Assembly: GCA_002405165.1 (NCBI GenBank)
Contig: DHLF01000005.1
Span: 133,743 to 197,742 of the forward strand
Length of the DNA stretch: 64,000 nt
Source of the DNA: Christensenella sp. UBA4675
GTDB lineage: Bacteria > Bacillota > Clostridia > Christensenellales > Borkfalkiaceae
Reading direction: 5' to 3'
Shown here: positions 8,354 through 16,887 of the stretch, piece after piece
How positions within the stretch are numbered: the first letter of the stretch is position 1
How the letters are laid out: each line of letters starts with the position of its first letter
Made by a program: the position numbers and the translations under genes
Notes under the pieces: model-generated
Database searches by the model: none
Told to the model about the DNA's origin: nothing
What the model saw: only the letters and a program-made list of their open reading frames with translations

Positions 8354-9709
8354 TTAATTTTTATTGCTGTGAATAGGCGCAGGAATTCTTCCCCCGCGAG
8401 CGATAAATTTATCCGCCCCGAAAGAATTTATTTTTATTACGGGAGCTCCGCCCAAAAGTCCGCCGAATTCTACCCTTTCACCGACTTTTTTACCTACCGC
8501 AGGAATAACTCTTACGGCAGTAGTTTTGTTATTGACAACGCCTATAGCGCATTCGTCCGCAATTATAGCCGAAATTGCGCTTGCGGAAGTATCTCCGGGG
8601 ATTGCTATCATATCTAAACCTACCGAGCAAACGCACGTCATAGCTTCTAGTTTTTCTATGCTTAAAGCACCCCTTTCTACTGCGCTAATCATACCTGCGT
8701 CTTCGCTTACGGGAATAAACGCGCCCGATAATCCGCCAACGTGAGAACAAGCCATAACTCCGCCCTTTTTAACCGCGTCGTTTAAAAGAGCTAAGCACGC
8801 CGTCGTTCCGTGAGCGCCCACGCTTTCTAACCCCATAGCTTCTAAAACGGAAGCCACGCTGTCGCCTACCGCAGGAGTGGGAGCTAACGATAAATCTACT
8901 ATGCCGAATTTTGCGTTTAATCTTTTAGCCGCTTCTTTGGCGATTAACATACCTACTCTCGTAATTTTAAAAGCAGTTTTTTTAACGATTTCCGCCACGT
9001 CCGTAAGACTTGCGTTTTCGGGCAAGTCTTTTATAGCTTTTTCTACTACTCCCGGTCCGCTTACGCCTACGTTTACCGTACATTCGCCTTCGCCGATTCC
9101 GCACATCGCGCCCGCCATAAAGGGATTGTCTTCTACGGAATTTGCAAACACTACGAGCTTTGCGCAACCTATACTGTTCCTGTCGGCGGTAATTTCAGCG
9201 GTCTTTTTAACTATTTCGCCCATTTGTTTTACGGCGTCCATATTTATTCCCGCTTTCGTAGAAGCTACGTTTACCGAACAACAAAGTTTATTGGTTTCGG
9301 CAAGTACTTGCGGAATGGTTTGTAAAAATCTTTGTTCCGCATTCGTAATTCCCTTTTGCAAAAGCGCGGAATATCCGCCTATAAAATCTACGCCCGTTTC
9401 TAGCGCGACTTTGTCAAGAGTTCTCGCAATTTCTACGTACGCCCCGCTAGAAGCACCTATTACCGAAATAGGAGTAACCGATATTCTTTTATTTACGATG
9501 GGAATACCGAATTCTAACCCTATTTCGTTACCGATTGCGACTAATTTACCCGCAAGCCTTGTGAGCTTGTCGTAAATTTTGCGACAGGTTTTTTCTCCGT
9601 CGTCCGAAATGCAATCGAATAAACTCACCGCAAGAGTTATAGTCCTTACGTCGAGATTTTGCATAGATATCATATTTATAGTTTCAAGTATTTCGTTTTT
9701 TGCTATCAT
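8354..9709 (-). CDS. PFL family protein DUF711/UPF0210
   Basis: A 451-residue member of UPF0210/DUF711, the usual length. It is rich in small residues and shows the family's glycyl-radical-enzyme-like strands, for example near the C-terminus GDTSASAISAIIADECAIG. The fold is related to pyruvate formate-lyase, but the family lacks an established reaction. It lies 8 bases after a small ACT-domain gene. The ACT-DUF711 pair is conserved across Firmicutes and archaea, so the ACT protein is probably its ligand sensor. Here both follow serC, serA and DUF1015 on the same strand with short gaps, suggesting an amino-acid link. Function is inferred from context only. Confidence 0.9.
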   Translation of the reverse strand: MIAKNEILETINMISMQNLDVRTITLAVSLFDCISDDGEKTCRKIYDKLTRLAGKLVAIGNEIGLEFGIPIVNKRISVTPISVIGASSGAYVEIARTLDKVALETGVDFIGGYSALLQKGITNAEQRFLQTIPQVLAETNKLCCSVNVASTKAGINMDAVKQMGEIVKKTAEITADRNSIGCAKLVVFANSVEDNPFMAGAMCGIGEGECTVNVGVSGPGVVEKAIKDLPENASLTDVAEIVKKTAFKITRVGMLIAKEAAKRLNAKFGIVDLSLAPTPAVGDSVASVLEAMGLESVGAHGTTACLALLNDAVKKGGVMACSHVGGLSGAFIPVSEDAGMISAVERGALSIEKLEAMTCVCSVGLDMIAIPGDTSASAISAIIADECAIGVVNNKTTAVRVIPAVGKKVGERVEFGGLLGGAPVIKINSFGADKFIARGGRIPAPIHSNKN

Positions 9710-9717
9710 ATTAAACC

Positions 9718-9987
9718 TTAAATTCTGTGCATTGCGTTAAATATTTCTTCTCTTTGAAGTCTTATCGACAAACCTAATTTTTTGCCCATTTCTTCAAAAT
9801 GCTTTTCAATTTCGGCAAAATGAACTTCCGCTTTATTAAAATCTACCAAAGCTATCATTACGAAATATCCTTGCATTAGCGTTTGAGAAATATCTTCTAT
9901 ATTTCCGCCTATTTCGCTTAAATACGCGCTTACTTTAGCTATAATTCCTACGTTGTCTTTTCCTATAACGCTTACTATTGCTTTCAC
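9718..9987 (-). CDS. ACT domain protein, UPF0237 family
   Basis: An 89-residue stand-alone ACT domain beginning MKAIVSVIGKDNVGIIAKVS, the typical ACT beta-alpha-beta start, followed by YLSEIGGNIEDISQTLMQGYF. Start codon is GTG at 9987 with AAGGAGAATAAAC before it. The family is nearly always encoded beside DUF711, as here, 8 bases upstream of it. ACT domains bind amino acids or related small molecules. The SerA of this operon lacks an obvious C-terminal ACT domain, so this protein might sense serine, though pairing with DUF711 is the more usual view. Confidence 0.9.
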   Translation of the reverse strand: MKAIVSVIGKDNVGIIAKVSAYLSEIGGNIEDISQTLMQGYFVMIALVDFNKAEVHFAEIEKHFEEMGKKLGLSIRLQREEIFNAMHRI

Positions 9988-10000
9988 GTTTATTCTCCTT

Positions 10001-11194
10001 TTAAAAATCTCGTGGATTTTTTATTAGCTTACATTCTAAATAATATCTTTTTTCTTCCGCTTCCCCCATTGAAAAACTTTTTCTAGTTAAAATTTTTCTT
10101 TGAGAAATATAAGAAAATAAATCCTCTTTTTTTAGTTTAGGCATAAAAACCGCCACCGAATTATTGCCCGCAACTTCGATTGCGTGATTTTTGCCGTGAA
10201 CGTAATCTTGTATAACTCCGCTTTTTTTAACGAATTTATCTATCGCTTTTTGAATATCGGATATTGCTTGAGGCGAAGATGACGAACAATTTATTTTATA
10301 AAAATTACCGCGATAGTATAGTTCGGTTTTGCTTTCCCCTAAAACTTCTTTTCGCATAAATTCTATAAAGTTTTCGCCTGAGTTTTTAACCACCCTATGT
10401 ATAGGCTCGAAAACGATACCGTCGTCGTAAAGATTTTCAACTTCGCATAAGCAATACCTTGCAGGATGATTTTCCCTTTCGCGTTCGGATAAATTTTTCT
10501 TTATTTTTTCCCAACAAAGTTTTGCCGTAGCTATAGAATGATTTCCGTCCCCTACGGCAAACGTAAAAGAATTTCCGTTATCCGTTTTAGTTTTTTCTAT
10601 CAAATCGACTAAGCTTTCGTCATCAACCAAATATCCTTCTATTTCTCCGCCGTTAGAATTTAATTTTCCGCCGTAAAGCTTTTTTAGAGTATCCCTTTTT
10701 GCATATAAAGGCTCTATTACGCTTTTCTTTTTATCGTCTATTAAAAGTATCGCGTGCGGTAATTCCAAAACTGCATTTTCCCTGATTTCCACCCTGACAG
10801 GCAATCTTTCGGGAACGGTTGCTTCCGTAGCTCTGACTTCTAAAAAGTCGTTAAAGTCGTACTCGTCTAAATCGATAGAAATTACAAGACCTAATCTCTT
10901 TCTGCCGTAAGCGGTTTTTCTAACGGTTAAAACAAAACCTTTTTCTTTAACGAAAATTCCGCTACGATAATATTTTACCATAGTGGAATTTATGTTTTTA
11001 ATTCTCTCTTGTTGATTTTGACCTATGTAAATTTCGGGATAAATTATTCGTAAAGTGGAAATATCTCCGCAAAAAGAATCTAGTTTTTCCCAGTAATCTT
11101 TTTGCGAAGTAAATTGGTCGCACGCAATGACCGACCATTTTTCAAGGTCGATTTTATCGTTTGGAAAAAGTATTTCGGGCATGCGTATCAACAT
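10001..11194 (-). CDS. DUF1015 family protein, possible serine kinase/phosphoserine phosphatase-like enzyme
   Basis: A 397-residue DUF1015 protein. It begins with a PEILFP(N)-type segment and has the motif FAVGDGNHSIATAK near residue 217. DUF1015 genes commonly lie with serA and serC. The DGNHS motif resembles the DGHHR motif of ParB/Srx-fold serine kinases (SerK/SbnI type). Because the operon has serC and serA but no serB in this window, I infer that this protein may handle the serine/phosphoserine step. That is inference from motif and context. It lies 46 bases after serA and 13 before the ACT gene. Confidence 0.85.
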   Translation of the reverse strand: MLIRMPEILFPNDKIDLEKWSVIACDQFTSQKDYWEKLDSFCGDISTLRIIYPEIYIGQNQQERIKNINSTMVKYYRSGIFVKEKGFVLTVRKTAYGRKRLGLVISIDLDEYDFNDFLEVRATEATVPERLPVRVEIRENAVLELPHAILLIDDKKKSVIEPLYAKRDTLKKLYGGKLNSNGGEIEGYLVDDESLVDLIEKTKTDNGNSFTFAVGDGNHSIATAKLCWEKIKKNLSERERENHPARYCLCEVENLYDDGIVFEPIHRVVKNSGENFIEFMRKEVLGESKTELYYRGNFYKINCSSSSPQAISDIQKAIDKFVKKSGVIQDYVHGKNHAIEVAGNNSVAVFMPKLKKEDLFSYISQRKILTRKSFSMGEAEEKRYYLECKLIKNPRDF

Positions 11195-11240
11195 AAATTC
11201 ATCCTTTTTGTCTTTTCGTTTTTAATGCTTTAAAATTTTA

Positions 11241-12347
11241 TTAAAATTTATAAACTTTTTTAATTCCGTCCGCGTTATAATCGGTAAGTTCGGATACCCC
11301 CATAAGTACCGCGCCCATACCTTTTTTATCTCCGCTAACGTATTTTTCGGCTTTAAACGCTTTTGCGATATTTTCCGCCGTTTGTTTCGCACTATCGAAC
11401 AAAACTAAAATTTTGTGAGCGTAATTTCCGTCTAAAACAACTTTGGGATAATTTACGGAATTTACGATATTTCCGTTTTCTATGAAATCTACTATTTCTT
11501 TTGCAACCATAACCGCGCAGTTATCTTCCGCTTCTTCCGTAGAAGCCCCTAAATGCGGTATGCAAACTATGTTCTTTTTATTTAACAAATCAGCAACGGG
11601 GAAATCGCAAATATATTTAGATACTTTTCCGCTTTCGCAAGCGCTGATAATATCGGAATTTACCACTATTTCTCCACGACTGAAATTTAACACTTTAACG
11701 CCGTCTTTCATTTTTTCGATAGCGTCTTTATTTATCATTCCCCTAGTAGAATCGTTTAGCGGAACGTGGAAAGTAATATAATCGGCTAACCCGTATAATT
11801 CTTCGGGAGTTGCAACGACTTTTATTCCGTCCGTTTCTTTAACGAACGGGTCGTAACCTACTACTTCCATTCCCAACGCTTTCGCGCTGTCGGCAACTTT
11901 TCTTCCTATTGCGCCAAGACCAAAAATTCCCAAAGTTTTCCCTAAAATTTCACAGCCCGCAAAAGCTTTTTTGCCTTTTTCTACTTGTTCGGCAACGGTT
12001 TTTTCCCCGTCCGATAAAGTATTTGCCCAAGCTATCCCTTCCGATATGGAACGACTTGCCAAAAATAATGCGGAAATTACTAATTCTTTAACCGCGTTTG
12101 CGTTTGCGCCCGGCGTGTTAAATACTACTACCCCGCGTTTTGCATACTCGTCGCAAGGAATATTATTAGTGCCTGCGCCTGCCCTACCTACGCATTTTAC
12201 GCTTTCGGGTAAATCATAACCTTGCATTTTAAAACTACGCAAAATTATAGCTTCGGGATTTTCACTTTTGTCTACCATTTGGTATTTGTCTGCAAAAACC
12301 GTTTTAACAAGCGGACTTATTTCGTTTAATTTTAATACGTCTTTCAT
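11241..12347 (-). CDS. serA: D-3-phosphoglycerate dehydrogenase
   Basis: A 368-residue NAD-dependent hydroxyacid dehydrogenase. It shows the Rossmann motif LGIFGLGAIGRKV, NFSRGEIV with the substrate-binding Arg, and the catalytic His in IPHLGASTEEAEDN. It converts 3-phosphoglycerate to 3-phosphohydroxypyruvate, the first step of phosphorylated serine biosynthesis. The protein ends soon after the substrate domain, without a clear C-terminal ACT domain, so classical serine feedback through ACT is not expected. It lies 11 bases after serC. Confidence 0.92.
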   Translation of the reverse strand: MKDVLKLNEISPLVKTVFADKYQMVDKSENPEAIILRSFKMQGYDLPESVKCVGRAGAGTNNIPCDEYAKRGVVVFNTPGANANAVKELVISALFLASRSISEGIAWANTLSDGEKTVAEQVEKGKKAFAGCEILGKTLGIFGLGAIGRKVADSAKALGMEVVGYDPFVKETDGIKVVATPEELYGLADYITFHVPLNDSTRGMINKDAIEKMKDGVKVLNFSRGEIVVNSDIISACESGKVSKYICDFPVADLLNKKNIVCIPHLGASTEEAEDNCAVMVAKEIVDFIENGNIVNSVNYPKVVLDGNYAHKILVLFDSAKQTAENIAKAFKAEKYVSGDKKGMGAVLMGVSELTDYNADGIKKVYKF

Positions 12348-12358
12348 TTTTATCTCCG

Positions 12359-13444
12359 TTATGCGTTTTCTTTTTCGAATTTAGCCATAAATTCTATAAG
12401 CTTGTCTACGCCTTCTTCGGGCATTGCGTTGTAAATAGACGCTCTCATTCCCCCGACGAGTCTGTGTCCTTTTATGGAACAGAATCCGTTTTCTCCCGCT
12501 TCTTTAATAAACTTAGCGTCTTTTTCGGGGTCGCCTGTTACGAACGTTACGTTCATTATAGAACGGTCTTCTTTATTTACGCTGTTTTTAAATAATTTGG
12601 AATTATCGATAAAGTCGTAAAGCTTTTTAGCTTTTCTTTCGTTGATTTTTTCCATAGCTTCAACCCCGCCCAAAGCTTTTAATCTGCGGAATACGAGCAT
12701 TGCGATATAAATGGGGAAACAAGGCGGAGTATTGTATAAACTTCCGTTACTTGCTTGCGTGCTCCATTTTAAAATGGTGGGAACGTTTTTCATAACGTTT
12801 GCGCTGTCGTCTACCAAAGATTTTTTAGCGATTACTATCGTAACTCCTGCGGGAGCAATATTTTTTTGCGCCCCTGCGTAAATTACTCCGAATTTACTTA
12901 CGTCTATTTTTCTCGATAAAATATCGCTGGACATATCCGCAACGAGCGGAACTTTTACTTCGGGAAACTTAGTATATCTCGTTCCGAAAATAGTGTTATT
13001 CGAAGTAATATGTAGGTAAGACGCGTCTTCCCTTACGTCGAATTCCTTAGGAATATATGTATAAACCGCTTCTTTAGAAGAACACGCTATATGAGCGTCT
13101 ATTCCCATAGTAACGGCTTCTTGATACGCTTTGTTTGCAAAGTTACCCGTTATGGCGTAGTCGGCTTTTCCCGTTTTTCCGCACAAGTTCATTACAACTT
13201 CCGCAAATTGTTGACTTGCCCCGCCTTGCACAAACATAACGTAATAATCGTCGGGAATATTCATTAATTCTCTTAACAAACTCTCCGCTTCTTGAATTAC
13301 CTTATCGAAAGTTTTTGTTCTATGACTCATTTCGGTAATACTCATACCCGAATTATCGTAGTCAAGCAAATCTCTTTGAGCTTCTTCTAAAACTTCGAGC
13401 GGTAACATAGACGGACCCGCCGAAAAATTATATACTCTTTTCAT
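12359..13444 (-). CDS. serC: Phosphoserine aminotransferase
   Basis: A 361-residue class V aminotransferase beginning KRVYNFSAGPSMLP, the SerC signature. The PLP lysine is in YAGAQKNIAPAG and the phosphate-binding VQGGASQQF is present. It makes phosphoserine from phosphohydroxypyruvate and glutamate. It is the first gene of serC-serA-DUF1015-ACT-DUF711. It is preceded by GGAGGG, an inverted repeat next to that site, and an extended -10 promoter. Confidence 0.95.
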   Translation of the reverse strand: MKRVYNFSAGPSMLPLEVLEEAQRDLLDYDNSGMSITEMSHRTKTFDKVIQEAESLLRELMNIPDDYYVMFVQGGASQQFAEVVMNLCGKTGKADYAITGNFANKAYQEAVTMGIDAHIACSSKEAVYTYIPKEFDVREDASYLHITSNNTIFGTRYTKFPEVKVPLVADMSSDILSRKIDVSKFGVIYAGAQKNIAPAGVTIVIAKKSLVDDSANVMKNVPTILKWSTQASNGSLYNTPPCFPIYIAMLVFRRLKALGGVEAMEKINERKAKKLYDFIDNSKLFKNSVNKEDRSIMNVTFVTGDPEKDAKFIKEAGENGFCSIKGHRLVGGMRASIYNAMPEEGVDKLIEFMAKFEKENA

Positions 13445-13460
13445 CTAACACCCTCCGAAC

Positions 13461-13491
13461 CGTCAACCTATACTTATTTAAACGGTTGACG
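13461..13491 (-). promoter_or_regulatory. Inverted repeat in the serC leader beside the ribosome binding site
   Basis: On the minus strand CGTCAACC and GGTTGACG form a perfect 8-bp stem with a 15-base loop, ending a few bases before the GGAGGG of serC. It could form an mRNA hairpin that affects translation, or be an operator. No T-run follows it, so it is not a terminator for serC. Confidence 0.4.
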
Positions 13492-13524
13492 AGTTTTTAT
13501 AATGATTATTTCTTAAACCTGTTT

Positions 13525-13553
13525 ATTATATCACAATTTTACTTTAAAATAAA
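13525..13553 (-). promoter_or_regulatory. Promoter of the serC operon
   Basis: Extended -10 TGATATAAT on the minus strand with a weak TTTATT -35 at 17 bases. Upstream (about 13565-13610) is an array of near-identical TTTATATA units of unknown role. Confidence 0.55.
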
Positions 13554-13624
13554 GCATTTTCTTTAAAATTTATATAGTATTTATATAGATTTATATAAAA
13601 TTTATATATGGACAAAAGAAAAAC

Positions 13625-13647
13625 CGTAAAAGTTTTGGTCTTTTACG
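13625..13647. terminator. Terminator hairpin overlapping the TM2 gene stop
   Basis: CGTAAAAG (13625-13632) pairs with CTTTTACG (13640-13647). T-runs flank it on both strands. The stop codon of the TM2 gene lies inside the second arm. Confidence 0.6.
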
Positions 13648-14086
13648 ATTTTTTATATTTAATGTTGTATAGCACCGCTTGAATTTTACTTAGATTATAA
13701 AATTTTACCTTTGACGAAACCGTAACTATATCGTGTAAATAAAAGAAAAAATACACTACCGAAAACGGAATTACTATAACCATAAAAAGTATTATCCCGT
13801 CATTTAGGTCTATGGGAATAAACAAATAGCACAAAATTAAAATTAAAAAATACGCGAGTTTAAAAATCCCCGTTTTTACGTCGTTTAAATAAAATCTATC
13901 TAACCCGAAAAACCCAAAAAAACTAAGTAATTTCGCTTTTTTTACACTTTTAAAATTTAACGTACTAAATTCGCTGAAATATTCGTCATTCGTTTCTTGT
14001 AAACGCTTTTCCAAAGAACGAATATTTACGCTTTCGACGTTTTTTGAAAATTCTTTCGTTAAATAGTTTATCTTTTCTCTTTCCAT
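13643..14086 (-). CDS. TM2 domain membrane protein
   Basis: A 147-residue protein with a soluble N-terminal half of about 70 residues and a TM2 domain. The visible signature is FFGFFGLDRFYLNDVKTG between two hydrophobic helices. I prefer the ATG at 14086, two bases after the metA stop, over an overlapping GTG at 14095; no strong ribosome binding site decides it. TM2 proteins have no defined biochemical role. Position as third gene after metY-metA implies co-transcription, not a role in methionine synthesis. Confidence 0.8.
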   Translation of the reverse strand: MEREKINYLTKEFSKNVESVNIRSLEKRLQETNDEYFSEFSTLNFKSVKKAKLLSFFGFFGLDRFYLNDVKTGIFKLAYFLILILCYLFIPIDLNDGIILFMVIVIPFSVVYFFFYLHDIVTVSSKVKFYNLSKIQAVLYNIKYKKS

Positions 14087-14088
14087 AT

Positions 14089-14991
14089 TTACCACTTAAA
14101 CGGAGTTACCTGATAAACGTAATAGTTAAGCCAATTACTGTATAATAAATTAGCGTCGCTAGCCCATTTATTTTCGACTTTTGTTTTTTCGGAATTTAAA
14201 AAGTAGTTTTTAGGCGGTTTAGGATTTATACCTTTCGCCAAATCCCTTTCGTATTCTTTTTTAAGGGTATCCGCGTCGTATTCGAAATGCCCCGTAACGA
14301 AAATATATTTATTGTCGTTAGATTTTATGATTGACGCTCCTGCCGTTTTAGAATAAGATAAAACGCTTAATTTATCGCATTTTTTTAATTCCTGCATTTT
14401 AACGGTAGTATATCTCGAATGCGGAATAAAAAACCTATCGTCAAACCCCTTTAAAAGCGGTTCGAAAGGTTTAAGTTTGGTATGTCTATAAATTCCAGAT
14501 AACTTTTCCTTTAAACGATATTTTTTTATGCCGTATAAATAGTAAAGCCCCGCTTGCGCTCCCCAACAAATAAGCATTGTAGAAGTAACGTTGGTTTTTG
14601 TAAAATCCAAAATTTCCTTTAATTCTTCCCAGTAATCTACCTGTTCGAACTCTAATTGTTCTACGGGCGCGCCCGTTATAATCATTCCGTCAAAGCGTTT
14701 ATCTTTTACTTGGTCGAAAGTCGTGTAAAACTTTTCTAAATGCGCCAGCGACGTATTTTTACTTTTGTGAAATTTCGGTTGTAAAAAAGTTACGTTTACT
14801 TGCAAGGGCGTATTAGACAACATTCTGAGTAATTGCGTTTCGGTTTCAAGCTTTGAGGGCATTAAATTTAAAATCGCAATCTCTATGGGGCGAATATCCT
14901 GCGAACTCGCCCTTTCTTCGTTCATAACGAATATGTTTTCCGCTTGCAAAGTTTTGTATGCGGGTATGTCTTGCTTAATTAAAATCGGCAT
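14089..14991 (-). CDS. metA: Homoserine O-acetyltransferase (MetA family)
   Basis: A 300-residue MetA. The catalytic Cys is in LICWGAQAG (Cys142 by family numbering), the His in PHSRY, and the Glu in GHFEYD. Residue 111 is Glu in the run TGAPVEQLEFE; in characterised members Glu at this site marks acetyl-CoA use and Gly marks succinyl-CoA use. O-acetylhomoserine is therefore the predicted product. That fits the O-acetylhomoserine sulfhydrylase gene directly upstream, whose stop shares one base with this start (TAATG). Confidence 0.92.
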   Translation of the reverse strand: MPILIKQDIPAYKTLQAENIFVMNEERASSQDIRPIEIAILNLMPSKLETETQLLRMLSNTPLQVNVTFLQPKFHKSKNTSLAHLEKFYTTFDQVKDKRFDGMIITGAPVEQLEFEQVDYWEELKEILDFTKTNVTSTMLICWGAQAGLYYLYGIKKYRLKEKLSGIYRHTKLKPFEPLLKGFDDRFFIPHSRYTTVKMQELKKCDKLSVLSYSKTAGASIIKSNDNKYIFVTGHFEYDADTLKKEYERDLAKGINPKPPKNYFLNSEKTKVENKWASDANLLYSNWLNYYVYQVTPFKW

Positions 14992-16259
14992 TAAATTTTC
15001 TCCAAAGCTTGCCTAATGTCGGCAATTATGTCTTCCGCGTCTTCTATTCCGACGGACAATCTTAAAAGATTGGGCAAAATTCCGCAATCTATTAAAGCTT
15101 GGTCGGATAACTGTCTATGCGTGGTGGACGCGGGATGTAAAATACAGCTTCTTACATCCGCAACGTGAGTTTCTATTCCTATCATCTTTAACGCTTCCAT
15201 AAATTTAACCGCGTTATGTTTGTTGCCACTAAGACCGAAACTCATCATTCCGCCTTGTCCGTTAGGTAAATATTTTTTAGCTAAATCGTGGTATTTATCG
15301 TTTGGTAACGACGGGTGTTTTACCCATTCGACTTTATCTTGTTCCGCTAAAAACTTAGCTACTTTTTTAGCGTTTTCGGAATGTTTTACCATTCTTAGTC
15401 CTAACGTTTCGCAACCTAAGTTGGTTAAAAACGCGTTTTGCGGACTCATCATCGCGCCTAAATCTCTCATAATTTGCGCCCTACACTTAGTGCCGAATGC
15501 TGTTTTTCCTAAATCGGCGTATATAAGTCCGTGATAGCTTTCGTCGGGCTCGTTAAAATCTTTATAACGAGCATTTCCTTTAAAATCGAAATTTCCTCCG
15601 TCTATTACCGCTCCGCCCAACGCAACGGCGTGTCCGTCTATATATTTAGAAGTAGAATAACAAATAACGTTTGCTCCTAATTCGAACGGACGGCACAGCG
15701 CCCCCGTTACCAACGTGTTGTCTACCGCAAACAATACCTTATGTTTTTTAGCTATTCTCGCAATTTTATCGAAATCCAAAACTACGATTGACGGATTAGC
15801 CAACGTTTCCGTAAAAATTATTTTGGTATTATCGTCTACTAATTTATCTATGTTTTCTTCCGTGTCGTCGGGATTAAAAAATCTTGTTTCAATTCCTAAC
15901 TTTCTTAACGTTACGTCGAAAAGATTAAAAGTCCCGCCGTAAACCGCCGAAGAAGACACTATATTATCTCCTGCATGGCACACGGTTAGTACGGCAAACA
16001 ACGTAGCGCTCATTCCCGAAGACGTGCATATAGCGCAACTTCCGCCTTCTAACGCCGTAAGTTTGTTCTCTAAAACGGCAACGGTGGGATTTGCAAGCCT
16101 TGTATAAAAATATCCGTCGGCTTTTAAGTCGAATAAATCAGCCATATCGCCCGCTTTTTCATATAAAAAAGTCGTGCTTTGAACTATCGGCGTTACTCTC
16201 GCTTCGCCTTGTTTTGGCTTATATCCTTCTTGAACGCATATCGTGTTTATATTTTTCAT
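14991..16259 (-). CDS. metY: O-acetylhomoserine sulfhydrylase
   Basis: A 422-residue Cys/Met-metabolism PLP enzyme. The PLP lysine is in CYSTSKYIDGHA near residue 210, and the C-terminal substrate site has SVGIEDAEDI. The length of about 420, rather than 380, favours MetY over cystathionine lyase or synthase. It joins O-acetylhomoserine with sulfide to give homocysteine. It is translationally coupled to metA through a one-base overlap. Its promoter lies at 16329-16357. No SAM riboswitch or T-box is visible in its leader. Confidence 0.92.
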   Translation of the reverse strand: MKNINTICVQEGYKPKQGEARVTPIVQSTTFLYEKAGDMADLFDLKADGYFYTRLANPTVAVLENKLTALEGGSCAICTSSGMSATLFAVLTVCHAGDNIVSSSAVYGGTFNLFDVTLRKLGIETRFFNPDDTEENIDKLVDDNTKIIFTETLANPSIVVLDFDKIARIAKKHKVLFAVDNTLVTGALCRPFELGANVICYSTSKYIDGHAVALGGAVIDGGNFDFKGNARYKDFNEPDESYHGLIYADLGKTAFGTKCRAQIMRDLGAMMSPQNAFLTNLGCETLGLRMVKHSENAKKVAKFLAEQDKVEWVKHPSLPNDKYHDLAKKYLPNGQGGMMSFGLSGNKHNAVKFMEALKMIGIETHVADVRSCILHPASTTHRQLSDQALIDCGILPNLLRLSVGIEDAEDIIADIRQALEKI

Positions 16260-16298
16260 TCTTGCTCCTTAACTGCATATAATTCGGCTAAAAAAGTT

Positions 16299-16323
16299 AA
16301 AAAATCCGAGACTTATATCTCGG
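16299..16323 (-). terminator. Hairpin with T-run between the ECF-like gene and metY
   Basis: CCGAGA and TCTCGG form a 6-bp stem (16306-16323), followed by six T on the minus strand. It can end transcription from the upstream operon. It also falls at the predicted transcription start of the metY promoter, so the metY mRNA would begin with this hairpin. Confidence 0.65.
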
Positions 16324-16328
16324 CTTTT

Positions 16329-16357
16329 ATTATATCACGAAAAAAATTCGTTTGCAA
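16329..16357 (-). promoter_or_regulatory. Sigma-A promoter of metY-metA
   Basis: Minus strand TTGCAA, 17-base spacer, TATAAT, with an extended TG. The predicted start site lies at the base of the 16306-16323 hairpin. Confidence 0.7.
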
Positions 16358-16362
16358 TTTTT

Positions 16363-16887
16363 TTAATTAAGTTTTATATATTCGTAAGCTTTTAATATCG
16401 GTTTAGATAAAAACGATACGGTAAAAAGCGCGGAAATAGTTTGCGTAGTCATTATCGGAAGCGAAGAATAAAAATAAGCGTATGTCGCTTTTTTACTCAT
16501 CTTTAAATATAACGGCGTAATTATATTGTCTATCATCGTAAAACATACCGTTAAAACACAAGCGGTTAAAACAAATATTAAAAACTTCCACCAAATAGTT
16601 AAATCTTTTTTAAAAACCTTTCCTATAACGCCGTAACATACCGCAAGTAAATTATAGTAGATTAAATATAGTATTATTACCGTCGGATAAAAACCGAATA
16701 CCAAACATCTTAAAAGCGAAAAAAGCGTCATAACTATCACACCCCTTGCTAAGCCGAAATAAAAACAAAAACATACGGATAACACCGTTACTATTTCTAC
16801 CCCCGCAATTCCGCTTAAAGCAAGTTGTCCGCCTATTAAAAGAGCACAATATACGCCTAGTAGCGTAAGCTCTTTACACGTTTTCAT
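16363..16887 (-). CDS. Probable ECF transporter S component-like membrane protein
   Basis: A 174-residue integral membrane protein with five or six hydrophobic segments and few charges. Size, the early TLLGVYCALLIGGQLALSGI segment and the polar loop before the last helices fit substrate-binding S components of ECF vitamin transporters. I cannot name the substrate from the sequence. It starts on the last base of the DUF4430 lipoprotein gene, so the two are coupled. That pairing is known from clostridia and suggests capture by the lipoprotein and passage to this S component, possibly for a cobalamin-like ligand. No ECF ATPase or T component is here. Confidence 0.6.
   Translation of the reverse strand: MKTCKELTLLGVYCALLIGGQLALSGIAGVEIVTVLSVCFCFYFGLARGVIVMTLFSLLRCLVFGFYPTVIILYLIYYNLLAVCYGVIGKVFKKDLTIWWKFLIFVLTACVLTVCFTMIDNIITPLYLKMSKKATYAYFYSSLPIMTTQTISALFTVSFLSKPILKAYEYIKLN

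Noticed and set aside
13568..13610. TTTATATA repeats as a CRISPR or iteron array
   Set aside because: Units are too short and irregular, with no spacers and no replication gene nearby; kept only as a regulatory curiosity.
16260..16362. Possible SAM riboswitch before metY
   Set aside because: The leader is too short and lacks the SAM-I conserved core.
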